Shown here one piece after another: positions 1-6,021 of a stretch of 9,752 bases of DNA. The translations under genes and the position numbers were made by a program. Position 1 is the first letter of the stretch. Each line of letters begins with the position of its first letter. The DNA is taken from assembly GCA_030150315.1 (NCBI GenBank), contig JASLGB010000025.1, positions 1-9,752 on the forward strand, given 5' to 3'. Below the pieces are notes generated by a model. That model did no database searches and had not been told where the DNA came from. It saw only the letters and a program-made list of their open reading frames with translations. The stretch is from Dokdonella sp. (GTDB taxonomy: Bacteria > Pseudomonadota > Gammaproteobacteria > Xanthomonadales > Rhodanobacteraceae).

Positions 1-663
1 GTTCCACAGCCAGAATGCGCAGAATGCGAACACCGGCATGAAGTACGGCCAGGCTCGGCGCAGGATCGTGCGCCAGCCGTGAAGTCCTTCGCACCTCCAG
101 ATCGGCCAGACTGCCAGGCAGGCGAGAAAGCCGACCCAGACCACGTTGTTCTGGCGCACGGCGAGCGAAAGAAGCAGCAGCAGTGCCGAAACCGCATGCC
201 GCGAGCGGAGCGTCGCCGCTGCCGCCCACAGCACGAGCGCCAGCGACAAGGCATCGGTGTAGACCAGAAAGACGAGCGGCGCCAGCAATGGTAGCGCAGC
301 GAACTGCAGCGTCGCGAGGGCTCCCCCGCCCGGCCACGCAGCCCGCCGCAAGGCATCGAAGCCGGCAATGGCGGCCAACCCGAACAGGACGCAAAGCACA
401 CGGGCGGCGCCAATTCCTTCCAGGCCGAGCGCAGCCATGCCGGCGGCAACCAGGGCATGGAAGCCGGGAATCGTGGTGAGGTAATCGGTGAGGACGCGGA
501 AATCCCCCATGCGGAACATGTCCACCTGGGCGAAATGGATCAGCTCGTCGGCAAAGGGATGCGGCACACCATGCGCCAGCACGGCGGCAGTGGCATACAG
601 CACCGCCAGCATAAGCCACGCCAGGCCGCAGGCGATGCCCTCCGGGGTTTTCACAGTGCGCAT
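1..663 (-). CDS. ALG10/DIE2-like membrane glycosyltransferase, N-terminal part (3' end outside window)
   Basis: The minus-strand frame from ATG 663 is open for 221 codons to the window edge. The product is hydrophobic, with likely membrane segments near residues 11-31, 84-102, 117-135, 138-150, 158-168, 173-187 and 204-220. Motifs match human ALG10 in order: PFADELIHFAQ (37-46 region; ALG10 PYMDEIFHLPQ), TTIPG (63-67; TTLPG), FLVYTDALS (132-140; FLYYTEAGS), VRQNNVVW (169-176; FRQTNIIW) and WPY...FCAF (205-217; the same arrangement). ALG10 (GT59, GT-C type) adds the terminal alpha-1,2-glucose to dolichol-linked oligosaccharide from dolichyl-phosphate glucose; the acidic pair D39-E40 sits where GT-C enzymes keep catalytic acids. 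A bacterial member would presumably use a polyprenyl-phosphate sugar, but donor and acceptor are unknown. The start has an AGGGGAG ribosome-binding site 7 nt upstream. The gene follows the rplQ terminator, so it needs its own promoter (only about 45 nt available, containing tandem CCCTGAA at 674-687) or read-through. The match is from memory, not a search. Confidence 0.72.
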   Translation of the reverse strand, partial: MRTVKTPEGIACGLAWLMLAVLYATAAVLAHGVPHPFADELIHFAQVDMFRMGDFRVLTDYLTTIPGFHALVAAGMAALGLEGIGAARVLCVLFGLAAIAGFDALRRAAWPGGGALATLQFAALPLLAPLVFLVYTDALSLALVLWAAAATLRSRHAVSALLLLLSLAVRQNNVVWVGFLACLAVWPIWRCEGLHGWRTILRRAWPYFMPVFAFCAFWLWN

Positions 664-708
664 CGTTTCGCTCCCCTGAACCCTGAACCCTTTCCCGATC
701 GACAAACG

Positions 709-735
709 AAAAGCCCCGGACAGGCCGGGGCTTTT
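709..735 (-). terminator. Symmetrical rho-independent terminator after rplQ
   Basis: An 11-bp perfect stem pairs AAAAGCCCCGG (709-719) with CCGGGGCTTTT (725-735) around a 5-nt loop. Read on the minus strand it follows the rplQ stop by 21 nt and ends in TTTTCGTTTG, a usable U-rich tail. The same symmetry gives a T-run on the plus strand, so it could act in both directions, although no plus-strand gene is seen. It marks the end of the ribosomal protein transcript. Confidence 0.92.
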
Positions 736-756
736 CAGGATCGACTGGTGCGCTGC

Positions 757-1146
757 TTACTCGTCGGCGCTGTCGTCGGCGAGCGGACGCGGGCGATCAA
801 CCAGTTCGACATAGGCCATCGGCGCATTGTCACCAACGCGGAAGCCGCACTTCAGAAGGCGCAGATAGCCGCCCTTGCGCTCGCGGTAGCGCGGGCCCAG
901 CTCGACGAACAGCTTGCCGACGGCCTGCTTGTCGCGCAGACGCGCGAACGCGAGGCGTCGGTTGGCGACGCTATCGACCTTGGCCAGCGTGATCAGCGGC
1001 TCGGCGACGCGACGCAGTTCCTTCGCCTTCGGCAGCGTAGTGCGGATGAGCTCGTGCTTGAACAGCGACGAAGCCATGTTCTTGAACATCGCCTCGCGGT
1101 GGCTGCTGGTGCGGCTGAACTTGCGGCCTGCATTCTGGTGACGCAT
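757..1146 (-). CDS. rplQ: 50S ribosomal protein L17
   Basis: The gene encodes 129 residues, close to the 127 of Escherichia coli L17. L17 binds 23S rRNA near the exit side of the large subunit. The N-terminus MRHQNAGRKFSRTSSHR, the block ELIRTTLPKAKELRR and the late segment GGYLRLLKCGFRVGDNAPMA are family hallmarks. The C-terminus is short and acidic (DDSADE), unlike the basic body. The start has GAGGA 7 nt upstream. It is the last gene of the alpha operon, 202 nt after rpoA, a longer gap than is usual at this junction, and is followed by a strong terminator. Confidence 0.97.
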   Translation of the reverse strand: MRHQNAGRKFSRTSSHREAMFKNMASSLFKHELIRTTLPKAKELRRVAEPLITLAKVDSVANRRLAFARLRDKQAVGKLFVELGPRYRERKGGYLRLLKCGFRVGDNAPMAYVELVDRPRPLADDSADE

Positions 1147-1348
1147 GGTGGAATCCTCGTTTTCTCGATTGTTATGAGAAACCGGCGCTTGTGTCCGGCA
1201 TCCCGCGGTTGCCCGCTTATGTCAGCCCTTCTCCGGAAGGTGCTGTTTGCTGCATACGACCCTGGAGTCGCCACGGATGCAGCAGACAGGCGTCTGGATG
1301 TCTGTCTGCCGAATCCGCTTCCTGCGGCCGATCAGCGCGCAATGCGCT
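1147..1348 (-). other. rpoA-rplQ intergenic gap with competing hairpins
   Basis: I see no gene in these 202 nt. The clearest structure is GCAGACAG (1282-1289) facing CTGTCTGC (1302-1309), an 8-bp stem with a 12-nt loop. A competing smaller hairpin, CAGAC (1283-1287) with GTCTG (1292-1296), uses the same left arm, so only one can form at a time. There is no U-run after it, so it is not an intrinsic terminator. A near-copy of the small dyad lies on the other side of rpoA at 2431-2444. Confidence 0.5.
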
Positions 1349-2347
1349 TCAGCCCAGCTGCATGCCGTGGGCCAGGCCCGGCGGCGGCCAGCTGTCGAGC
1401 TTCATGCCGAGCTGCAGGCCGCGCTGGTACAGCACGTCCTTGATCTCGGTGAGCGACTTCTTGCCGAGGTTCGGCGTCTTCAGCAACTCGACTTCGGTCT
1501 TCTGCACGAGATCGCCGATGTAGTAGATGCTCTCGGCCTTGAGGCAGTTCGCCGAGCGGACCGTCAGTTCGAGGTCATCGATCGGACGCAGCAGCACCGG
1601 ATCGACGCCACCCTTGTCGGCCTTCGCATCGGCGCTCTCGCGACGGGTGAAGTCGCCGAACACGCTGATCTGGTCCTGCAGGATCTCGGCCGCCTTGCGC
1701 ACGGCTTCTTCCGCATCGATCGCGCCGTTGGTCTCGATGTCGAGCACCAGCTTGTCAAGGTCGGTGCGCTGCTCAAGACGCGCGCTCTCGACGTTGTAGG
1801 CGACGCGACGAACCGGGCAGAAGGACGCGTCCAGCTGCAGGCGACCGATCGGACGCGCTTCCTCGTCAGGCAGGCGACGCGCCGTGGCCGGCTGGTAGCC
1901 GACGCCGCGCGCGATCTTCAGCCGCATGTTGAGGGCGATATCCTTGGTCAGGTGACAAATCACGTGGTCGGGATTGATGATCTCGACCGTGTGATCCACC
2001 TTGATGTCGCCAGCCGTGACAACGCCCTTGCCCTTCTTGCTGAGCGTGAGCATCGTCTCGTCGTGGCCTTCCATGCGGATCGCCACGTCCTTCAGGTTGA
2101 GCAGGACCTCAATGACGTCTTCCTGCAATCCTTCGAGCGTGGTGTACTCGTGCAGCACGCCATCGATTTCCACTTCGATGATCGCACTGCCGGGAATGGA
2201 CGAGAGCAGAACGCGACGGAGCGCGTTGCCGAGGGTGTGGCCGAAGCCACGCTCGAGCGGCTCGACGACGACCTTGGCGCGGTCGCTGTCAATACGCTCG
2301 ACATGAATGCCGCGCGGACGCAGCACGGTGGTGGACGATCCCGCCAT
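1349..2347 (-). CDS. rpoA: DNA-directed RNA polymerase subunit alpha
   Basis: This 332-residue protein (E. coli alpha is 329) nucleates polymerase assembly as a dimer and contacts promoter UP elements and activators. The N-terminal domain (about 1-235) shows LERGFGHTLGNALRRVLLSS, the conserved dimer and beta-contact region. The C-terminal domain (about 250-325) carries LTVRSANCLKAE, where Arg264 and Asn267 correspond to E. coli DNA-contact residues Arg265 and Asn268, followed by TPNLGKKSLTEIKDVL, the helix-hairpin-helix part. The tail GLAHGMQLG is less conserved. The ATG at 2347 has GGAG 10 nt upstream, lying directly after a perfect 8-bp hairpin (2363-2382). The flanking gaps on both sides are long and structured, which could set alpha levels apart from those of the ribosomal proteins. 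Confidence 0.99.
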   Translation of the reverse strand: MAGSSTTVLRPRGIHVERIDSDRAKVVVEPLERGFGHTLGNALRRVLLSSIPGSAIIEVEIDGVLHEYTTLEGLQEDVIEVLLNLKDVAIRMEGHDETMLTLSKKGKGVVTAGDIKVDHTVEIINPDHVICHLTKDIALNMRLKIARGVGYQPATARRLPDEEARPIGRLQLDASFCPVRRVAYNVESARLEQRTDLDKLVLDIETNGAIDAEEAVRKAAEILQDQISVFGDFTRRESADAKADKGGVDPVLLRPIDDLELTVRSANCLKAESIYYIGDLVQKTEVELLKTPNLGKKSLTEIKDVLYQRGLQLGMKLDSWPPPGLAHGMQLG

Positions 2348-2362
2348 ATGGATTCAACTCCA

Positions 2363-2382
2363 GAAGCCCCGTAAGGGGCTTC
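2363..2382 (-). promoter_or_regulatory. Perfect hairpin touching the rpoA ribosome-binding site
   Basis: GAAGCCCC (2363-2370) and GGGGCTTC (2375-2382) form an 8-bp perfect stem closed by a 4-nt loop. In the transcript the stem ends one base before the GGAG of rpoA. CATATG occurs on both sides (2345-2350, which includes the rpoA start codon, and 2382-2387). There is no U-run, so termination is unlikely. Effects on rpoA translation or on mRNA ends are possible but inferred. Confidence 0.55.
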
Positions 2383-2387
2383 ATATG

Positions 2388-2484
2388 GTGTGTCTGCCGC
2401 GAAATTCCAGACGCGGCGATTGGAAGAGTACAGACAGGGGTCTGCGTTCTTGTTCCTCGCGGTCAGGATGGCCGCAGACAGCGA
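2388..2484 (-). other. rpsD-rpoA intergenic gap with small inverted repeats
   Basis: No gene is visible. Structures seen are GCCGCG (2396-2401) facing CGCGGC (2412-2417), CAGAC (2431-2435) facing GTCTG (2440-2444), and a longer-range pair TGTCTGC (2391-2397) with GCAGACA (2474-2480). The CAGACAGGGGTCTG element matches 13 of 14 bases of the one at 1283-1296 downstream of rpoA. Confidence 0.45.
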
Positions 2485-3117
2485 TTACTTCGAGTACAAC
2501 TCGATGATCAGGCTTTCGTTGATGTCGGACGGCAGATCCGCGCGTTCCGGCAGCGACTTGAACAGGCCTGCGCCCTTCTTGGCATCCACTTCGATCCAGG
2601 AAGGAACCAGATCCATGTCGTTGGAAACGGTGAGCGCTTCCTGGACGCGCAGCTGGGTCTTGGCGCGCTCGGACAGGGCGATCTCGTCACCCGGACGCAC
2701 CTGGTAGGAAGGCAGGTTCACCTTCTTGCCATTGACGCGGATCGCGGCGTGCGAAACGAGCTGACGGGCACCGGCGCGCGTCACCGCAAAACCCATGCGG
2801 TAGACGACATTGTCCAGACGTCCTTCCAGCAGGCGCAGCAGGTTCTCGCCGGCATTGCCCTTCTGGCGCGAAGCCTTCTTGTAGTAGGAGCTGAACTGAC
2901 GCTCAAGCACACCGTAGATGCGCTTGACCTTCTGCTTCTCGCGCAGCTGGACGCCGTAGTCCGACAGGCGGCCGCGCTTGGCGCCACCGGCGCCGTGCTG
3001 GCCCGGCTTCTGCTCGAGCTTGCACTTGGAGTCGATCGCGCGAGCCGGGCTCTTGAGGCTGAGGTCGGCGCCTTCGCGGCGCGCGAGCTTGCAGGTAGGT
3101 CCGAGATAACGTGCCAT
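2485..3117 (-). CDS. rpsD: 30S ribosomal protein S4
   Basis: The 210-residue product is slightly longer than E. coli S4 (206). S4 binds 16S rRNA early in small-subunit assembly, helps hold mRNA at the entry site, and in E. coli is the repressor of alpha-operon translation. MARYLGP, the segment SDYGVQLREKQKVKRIYGVLERQF in the middle of the N-terminal domain, and GENLLRLLEGRLDNVVYRMGF leading into the S4 RNA-binding fold (about 98-160) are diagnostic, as is the end ESLIIELYSK. Only Cys9 and Cys32 are present in the N-terminal part, so a four-cysteine zinc site is absent, as in E. coli. The start has AAGGAAG about 7 nt upstream. It follows rpsK by 12 nt. Confidence 0.98.
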   Translation of the reverse strand: MARYLGPTCKLARREGADLSLKSPARAIDSKCKLEQKPGQHGAGGAKRGRLSDYGVQLREKQKVKRIYGVLERQFSSYYKKASRQKGNAGENLLRLLEGRLDNVVYRMGFAVTRAGARQLVSHAAIRVNGKKVNLPSYQVRPGDEIALSERAKTQLRVQEALTVSNDMDLVPSWIEVDAKKGAGLFKSLPERADLPSDINESLIIELYSK

Positions 3118-3129
3118 TCTGGTTCTTCC

Positions 3130-3522
3130 TTAGACGCGACGCTTCTTCGGCGGACGGCATCCGTTGTGCGGAATCGGCGTCACGTCGATGATGTTGGTGA
3201 CCTTGAAGCCCGCGTTGTTCAGCGAGCGGACCGCGGATTCGCGACCCGGGCCCGGGCCCTTGATGCGAACTTCAACGGTCTTGATGCCGTAGTCGGCGGC
3301 AGCCTTCGCGGCCTTGTCGGCAGCGACCTGCGCCGCGAACGGCGTCGACTTGCGCGAGCCACGGAAGCCTGCACCGCCAGCGGTCGCCCAGGACAGGGCA
3401 TTACCCTGACGGTCGGAGATCGTGACGATGGTGTTGTTGAACGAAGCCTGCACGTGAGCGACGGCATCCGTCACAACGCGCTTGATCTTCTTCTTGGCCT
3501 TGACTGAAGCGGGTTTATTCAT
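3130..3522 (-). CDS. rpsK: 30S ribosomal protein S11
   Basis: S11 sits on the platform of the small subunit near the E site and 16S rRNA helix 45. The 130-residue length matches the family (129 in E. coli). Conserved stretches are HVQASFNNTIVTISDRQGNA, GFRGSRKSTPFAAQVAA and the C-terminal DVTPIPHNGCRPPKKRRV, the last being nearly invariant in bacteria. The N-terminal 15 residues are lysine-rich. The start codon at 3522 is served by AGGA inside a perfect palindrome (3527-3538). It lies 20 nt after rpsM. Confidence 0.98.
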   Translation of the reverse strand: MNKPASVKAKKKIKRVVTDAVAHVQASFNNTIVTISDRQGNALSWATAGGAGFRGSRKSTPFAAQVAADKAAKAAADYGIKTVEVRIKGPGPGRESAVRSLNNAGFKVTNIIDVTPIPHNGCRPPKKRRV

Positions 3523-3542
3523 TTGCCAGGATATCCTGCGAG

Positions 3543-3899
3543 TTACTTCTTGATGGCGCGACGCGGACCCTTGCGGGTGCGGGCGTTCGTGCGCGTGCGC
3601 TGGCCGCGCAGCGGGAGGCCGCGACGGTGGCGCAGGCCACGATAGGTACCGAGATCGATCAGGCGCTTGATCGACATGCCGACCTCGCGGCGAAGATCGC
3701 CCTCGACCGTCAGCTTGCCGATTTCGCCGCGCAGCTTGTCGACCTCGGCCTCGGCCAGGTCCCTGATCTTGGTGGTCGGCTCAACGCCCGCGTCAGCACA
3801 GATCTTCTTGGCGCGCGAACGGCCAACACCGAAAATGCTCTGCAGGCCGATCACGACATGCTTCTGAACCGGAAGGTTGACACCAGCAATGCGTGCCAT
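3543..3899 (-). CDS. rpsM: 30S ribosomal protein S13
   Basis: This is the first gene of the alpha operon and encodes 118 residues, matching E. coli. S13 is in the head of the small subunit, forms bridges with 23S rRNA and L5, and its tail reaches the P-site tRNA. MARIAGVNLP, the helix-two-turn-helix signature GVGRSRAKKIC, and the C-terminal GLRHRRGLPLRGQRTRTNAR followed by basic residues are diagnostic. GGAG lies 10 nt before the ATG. It is separated from secY by 116 nt holding a probable promoter, and there is no rpmJ between them. Confidence 0.98.
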   Translation of the reverse strand: MARIAGVNLPVQKHVVIGLQSIFGVGRSRAKKICADAGVEPTTKIRDLAEAEVDKLRGEIGKLTVEGDLRREVGMSIKRLIDLGTYRGLRHRRGLPLRGQRTRTNARTRKGPRRAIKK

Positions 3900-3946
3900 G
3901 CGTATTTGTCTCCAAAGAAACGACTTGATTGCGCAGAGAACTTGAC

Positions 3947-3975
3947 ATTATAGCCAGTTCATCGGGACTGGGGAA
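3947..3975 (-). promoter_or_regulatory. Candidate alpha-operon promoter upstream of rpsM
   Basis: On the minus strand a perfect TATAAT (-10) occupies 3952 to 3947. Seventeen bases upstream is TTCCCC (3975-3970), a poor -35 matching TTGACA at 3 of 6 positions. Transcription would start near 3940, giving a leader of about 40 nt before rpsM. A separate promoter here fits the E. coli arrangement, where the alpha operon can be transcribed independently of spc. The weak -35 and its overlap with a dyad suggest regulation, but that is inference. Confidence 0.5.
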
Positions 3976-3987
3976 CCCCTGCCCCGA
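3962..3987. repeat. 26-bp imperfect dyad in the secY-rpsM gap
   Basis: The dyad is centred at 3974/3975: TCGGG (3962-3966) faces CCCGA (3983-3987), with a perfect 10-bp core GGGGAACCCC (3970-3979) and two mismatched positions between. It begins 28 nt after the secY stop and overlaps the proposed -35. As RNA it could fold into a GC-rich hairpin ending spc transcripts, but no U-run follows. As DNA it could be a protein-binding site. Confidence 0.5.
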
Positions 3988-4015
3988 CAAACCGGTACTG
4001 TGTACTTCGACCCGC

Positions 4016-5329
4016 TCAACGGCCGCGCAGATTCGCCTTCTTGAGCAGGCTTTCGTATTGATGCGATACCAGATGCGCCTGAATCTGCGACGTGAAGTCC
4101 ATCACCACGACGACCACGATCAGGAGCGAAGTACCACCGAAGTAGAACGGCACGTGCCAGGCACTGCGCAAGATGTCGGGAACCAGACACACCACCACCA
4201 GGTAGAGTGCACCGGCACCGGTCAGGCGAGTCAGCACGCCGTCGATGTAGTCCGCCGTCGCCTTGCCCGGGCGCAGACCCGGAATCAATGCACCGGAACG
4301 CTTGAGGTTGTCCGCAGTCTCCTGCGAATTGAAGGTCAGCGCGGTGTAGAAATAGGCAAACACGATGATCAGCAGCGCATAGACCAGCATGTGCAGCGGC
4401 TCGCCCGGACCCAGCGCCGACGTCAGCGTCTGCAGCCAGCCGACCTGACCGGACGTGTTGAACCACGTCGCGGCAGTCGCCGGAAACATCAGCAGGGACG
4501 ACGCGAAGATCGGCGGAATGACGCCCGCCATGTTGATCTTCAGCGGCAGGTGCGAGCTCTGGTTCATGTACGCGCGACCCGCACCGCCCTGACGCCGGGC
4601 GTAGTTCACGGTGATGCGGCGCTGGCCGCTTTCCATGAACACGACGAAGGCCGTGACGATAAGGACGAACACGAACACGAACAGGACTCGGATGACCGGC
4701 ATTTCGCCGCTCTGCGCCATGCCGAGGGTATGCATGACCGCCGCGGGGAGGCCCGCCACGATGCCGGCGAAGATCAGCAGCGAAATGCCGTTGCCGATAC
4801 CGCGCTCGGTGATCTGCTCACCCAGCCACATCAGGAACATCGTGCCGGCCGTCAGGCCGACCACCGTCGCGAACACGAAGCCGGGACCCGGGCTGTACAC
4901 GATGCCAGGCTGCGTCTGCAGCATGGTCGCGACACCGAAAGACTGGAACAGCGCCAGCCCCAGCGTTCCGAAACGCGTATACGTCGACAGCTTGCGGCGT
5001 CCGGCCTCGCCTTCCTTGCGGAAGGCCTGCCAGCTCGGGATCACGGCGCTGAACATCTGCACGATGATCGACGCCGAGATGTACGGGATGACGCCCAGCG
5101 CAAACAGGGAGAAGCGTTCCAGCGCACCGCCGGAGAACATGTTGAACATGTCCAGCAGTCCACCTCCCTGCTGCACCATGCGCGACATCGCTTCCGGGTT
5201 GACACCAGGAACAGGGATGAACGAGCCGAGTCGATAGACGATCAGCGCGCCGATCACGAACAGAAGCCGCTGCTTCAGCTCGGTCAATTTGCCGAGCGAA
5301 GCGAGCATGTTGGACTGGGAGGACGCCAC
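4016..5329 (-). CDS. secY: Preprotein translocase subunit SecY
   Basis: SecY is the central pore of the inner-membrane SecYEG channel that exports unfolded proteins with SecA or inserts membrane proteins from the ribosome. The 437 residues (E. coli 443) contain about ten membrane segments. Landmarks are LKQRLLFVIGALIVYRLGSF at the N-terminus, FSGGALERFSLFALGVIPYI (plug and second segment), ERGIGNGISLLIFAGI mid-protein, the cytosolic loop RRQGGAGRAYMNQSSHLPLK before segment 7, and the C-terminal QIQAHLVSHQYESLLKKANL. I chose the GTG at 5329 because GGAG lies 9 nt upstream and overlaps the rplO end; an ATG at 5308 has no good ribosome-binding site. The gap from rplO is only 6 nt, suggesting coupled translation. 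The usual neighbour rpmJ is missing downstream. Confidence 0.98.
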   Translation of the reverse strand: MASSQSNMLASLGKLTELKQRLLFVIGALIVYRLGSFIPVPGVNPEAMSRMVQQGGGLLDMFNMFSGGALERFSLFALGVIPYISASIIVQMFSAVIPSWQAFRKEGEAGRRKLSTYTRFGTLGLALFQSFGVATMLQTQPGIVYSPGPGFVFATVVGLTAGTMFLMWLGEQITERGIGNGISLLIFAGIVAGLPAAVMHTLGMAQSGEMPVIRVLFVFVFVLIVTAFVVFMESGQRRITVNYARRQGGAGRAYMNQSSHLPLKINMAGVIPPIFASSLLMFPATAATWFNTSGQVGWLQTLTSALGPGEPLHMLVYALLIIVFAYFYTALTFNSQETADNLKRSGALIPGLRPGKATADYIDGVLTRLTGAGALYLVVVCLVPDILRSAWHVPFYFGGTSLLIVVVVVMDFTSQIQAHLVSHQYESLLKKANLRGR

Positions 5330-5335
5330 GTGGCC

Positions 5336-5770
5336 TTACTCCACGCTGCCGCCGGCGGCCTCGATCGCTGCCTTTGCACCGGCAGTGACCGCAACGCCCT
5401 TGATCTTGACGGCCCGCGTGATTTCGCCCTTCTTGACGATCTTCGCACGGACGGCGCGCGTGTCGACCAGACCGACGGCCTTCAGGCTGTCGAAGTCGAT
5501 GACATCGCCCTTGACCGAATCGAGCTTGTACAGCAGCACTTCGCTGATGTCGCGCGCCATGCGCGAGCGGAAGCCGATCTTCGGCAGGCGGCGCTGCAGC
5601 GGCATCTGGCCGCCTTCGAAGCCGGCCTTGACCTTGCCCTTGCCCGAGCGGGCGTACTGACCCTTGTGGCCACGGCCCGCGGTCTTGCCGAGGCCGGAGC
5701 CGATGCCGCGACCGACGCGGACGCCGCTCTTGCGGGCGCCGGCGGCAGGCTTGAGTGTGTTGAGACGCAT
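5336..5770 (-). CDS. rplO: 50S ribosomal protein L15
   Basis: L15 is a late-assembly large-subunit protein whose extended N-terminus threads between rRNA domains. The length is 144 residues, equal to E. coli. The N-terminal glycine and arginine/lysine-rich stretch (GVRVGRGIGSGLGKTAGRGH, about 17-36) and EGGQMPLQRRLPKIGF are characteristic. The C-terminal half is a small alpha/beta domain ending in AIEAAGGSVE. AGGAG lies 7 nt before the ATG. It sits between rpmD and secY as in most bacteria. Confidence 0.98.
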   Translation of the reverse strand: MRLNTLKPAAGARKSGVRVGRGIGSGLGKTAGRGHKGQYARSGKGKVKAGFEGGQMPLQRRLPKIGFRSRMARDISEVLLYKLDSVKGDVIDFDSLKAVGLVDTRAVRAKIVKKGEITRAVKIKGVAVTAGAKAAIEAAGGSVE

Positions 5771-5792
5771 GAGTGGACTCCTGGAACTGATG

Positions 5793-5809
5793 AGCGCGGA
5801 GGCCGCGCT
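5793..5809 (-). repeat. Short hairpin between rpmD and rplO
   Basis: AGCGCGG (5793-5799) and CCGCGCT (5803-5809) form a 7-bp perfect stem with a 3-nt loop, starting 2 nt after the rpmD stop and ending about 13 nt before the rplO ribosome-binding site. No U-run follows. Confidence 0.4.
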
Positions 5810-5811
5810 TC

Positions 5812-6021
5812 TTAGACGTTTTCTTCGATGCGGACGAGGTAGCTGACCTGATTGATCAGGCCTCGCACCGACGGAGAGTCCTTGAGTTCGCGCACGTCAT
5901 TGAGCTTGCGCAAACCGAGCGCGCGCACACTCAGGCGATGACGCGCCTGGCAGCTGGCAACGCTCTTGTACAAACGGACGCGGATCGTCTTTCCTTCCGC
6001 CACATTCTTGGTCTTACTCAT
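5812..6021 (-). CDS. rpmD: 50S ribosomal protein L30
   Basis: L30 is a small large-subunit protein binding 23S rRNA near the central protuberance. It has 69 residues against 59 in E. coli; the extra length is an N-terminal leader MSKTKNVAEGK before the conserved strand TIRVRLYKS. RALGLRKLNDVRELKDSP and VRGLINQVSYLVRIEE are the family core. The ATG at 6021 overlaps the rpsE stop by 8 nt (ATGAGTAA), with GAGG 9 nt upstream inside rpsE, so translation is probably coupled. The same frame stays open 39 codons further upstream, but that part is inside rpsE and not L30-like. Confidence 0.96.
   Translation of the reverse strand: MSKTKNVAEGKTIRVRLYKSVASCQARHRLSVRALGLRKLNDVRELKDSPSVRGLINQVSYLVRIEENV

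Noticed and set aside
79..479. Plus-strand frames at 79-294 and 183-479
   Set aside because: They lie opposite the ALG10-like gene, whose minus-strand frame has clear membrane-protein composition and family motifs. The plus frames are arginine-, proline- and glutamine-rich mirrors.
664..708. Promoter for the ALG10-like gene in the gap after the terminator
   Set aside because: I saw no convincing -10/-35 pair in these 45 bases, only the tandem CCCTGAA repeat and the ribosome-binding site.
457..2374. Long plus-strand open frames (457-1443 and 1247-2374) opposite the ALG10-like gene, rplQ and rpoA
   Set aside because: They are shadows of high-GC minus-strand genes, overlap each other, and have no ribosome-binding site or recognisable domain.
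3962..3987. Dyad as an intrinsic terminator of the spc operon
   Set aside because: No U-run follows on the minus strand and the arms are interrupted, so I list it only as a dyad.
3929..5815. A 628-codon plus-strand open frame opposite secY and rplO
   Set aside because: It is antisense to two certain genes, is rich in His, Asp, Arg and Gln as expected from a mirrored high-GC frame, and resembles no protein I know.
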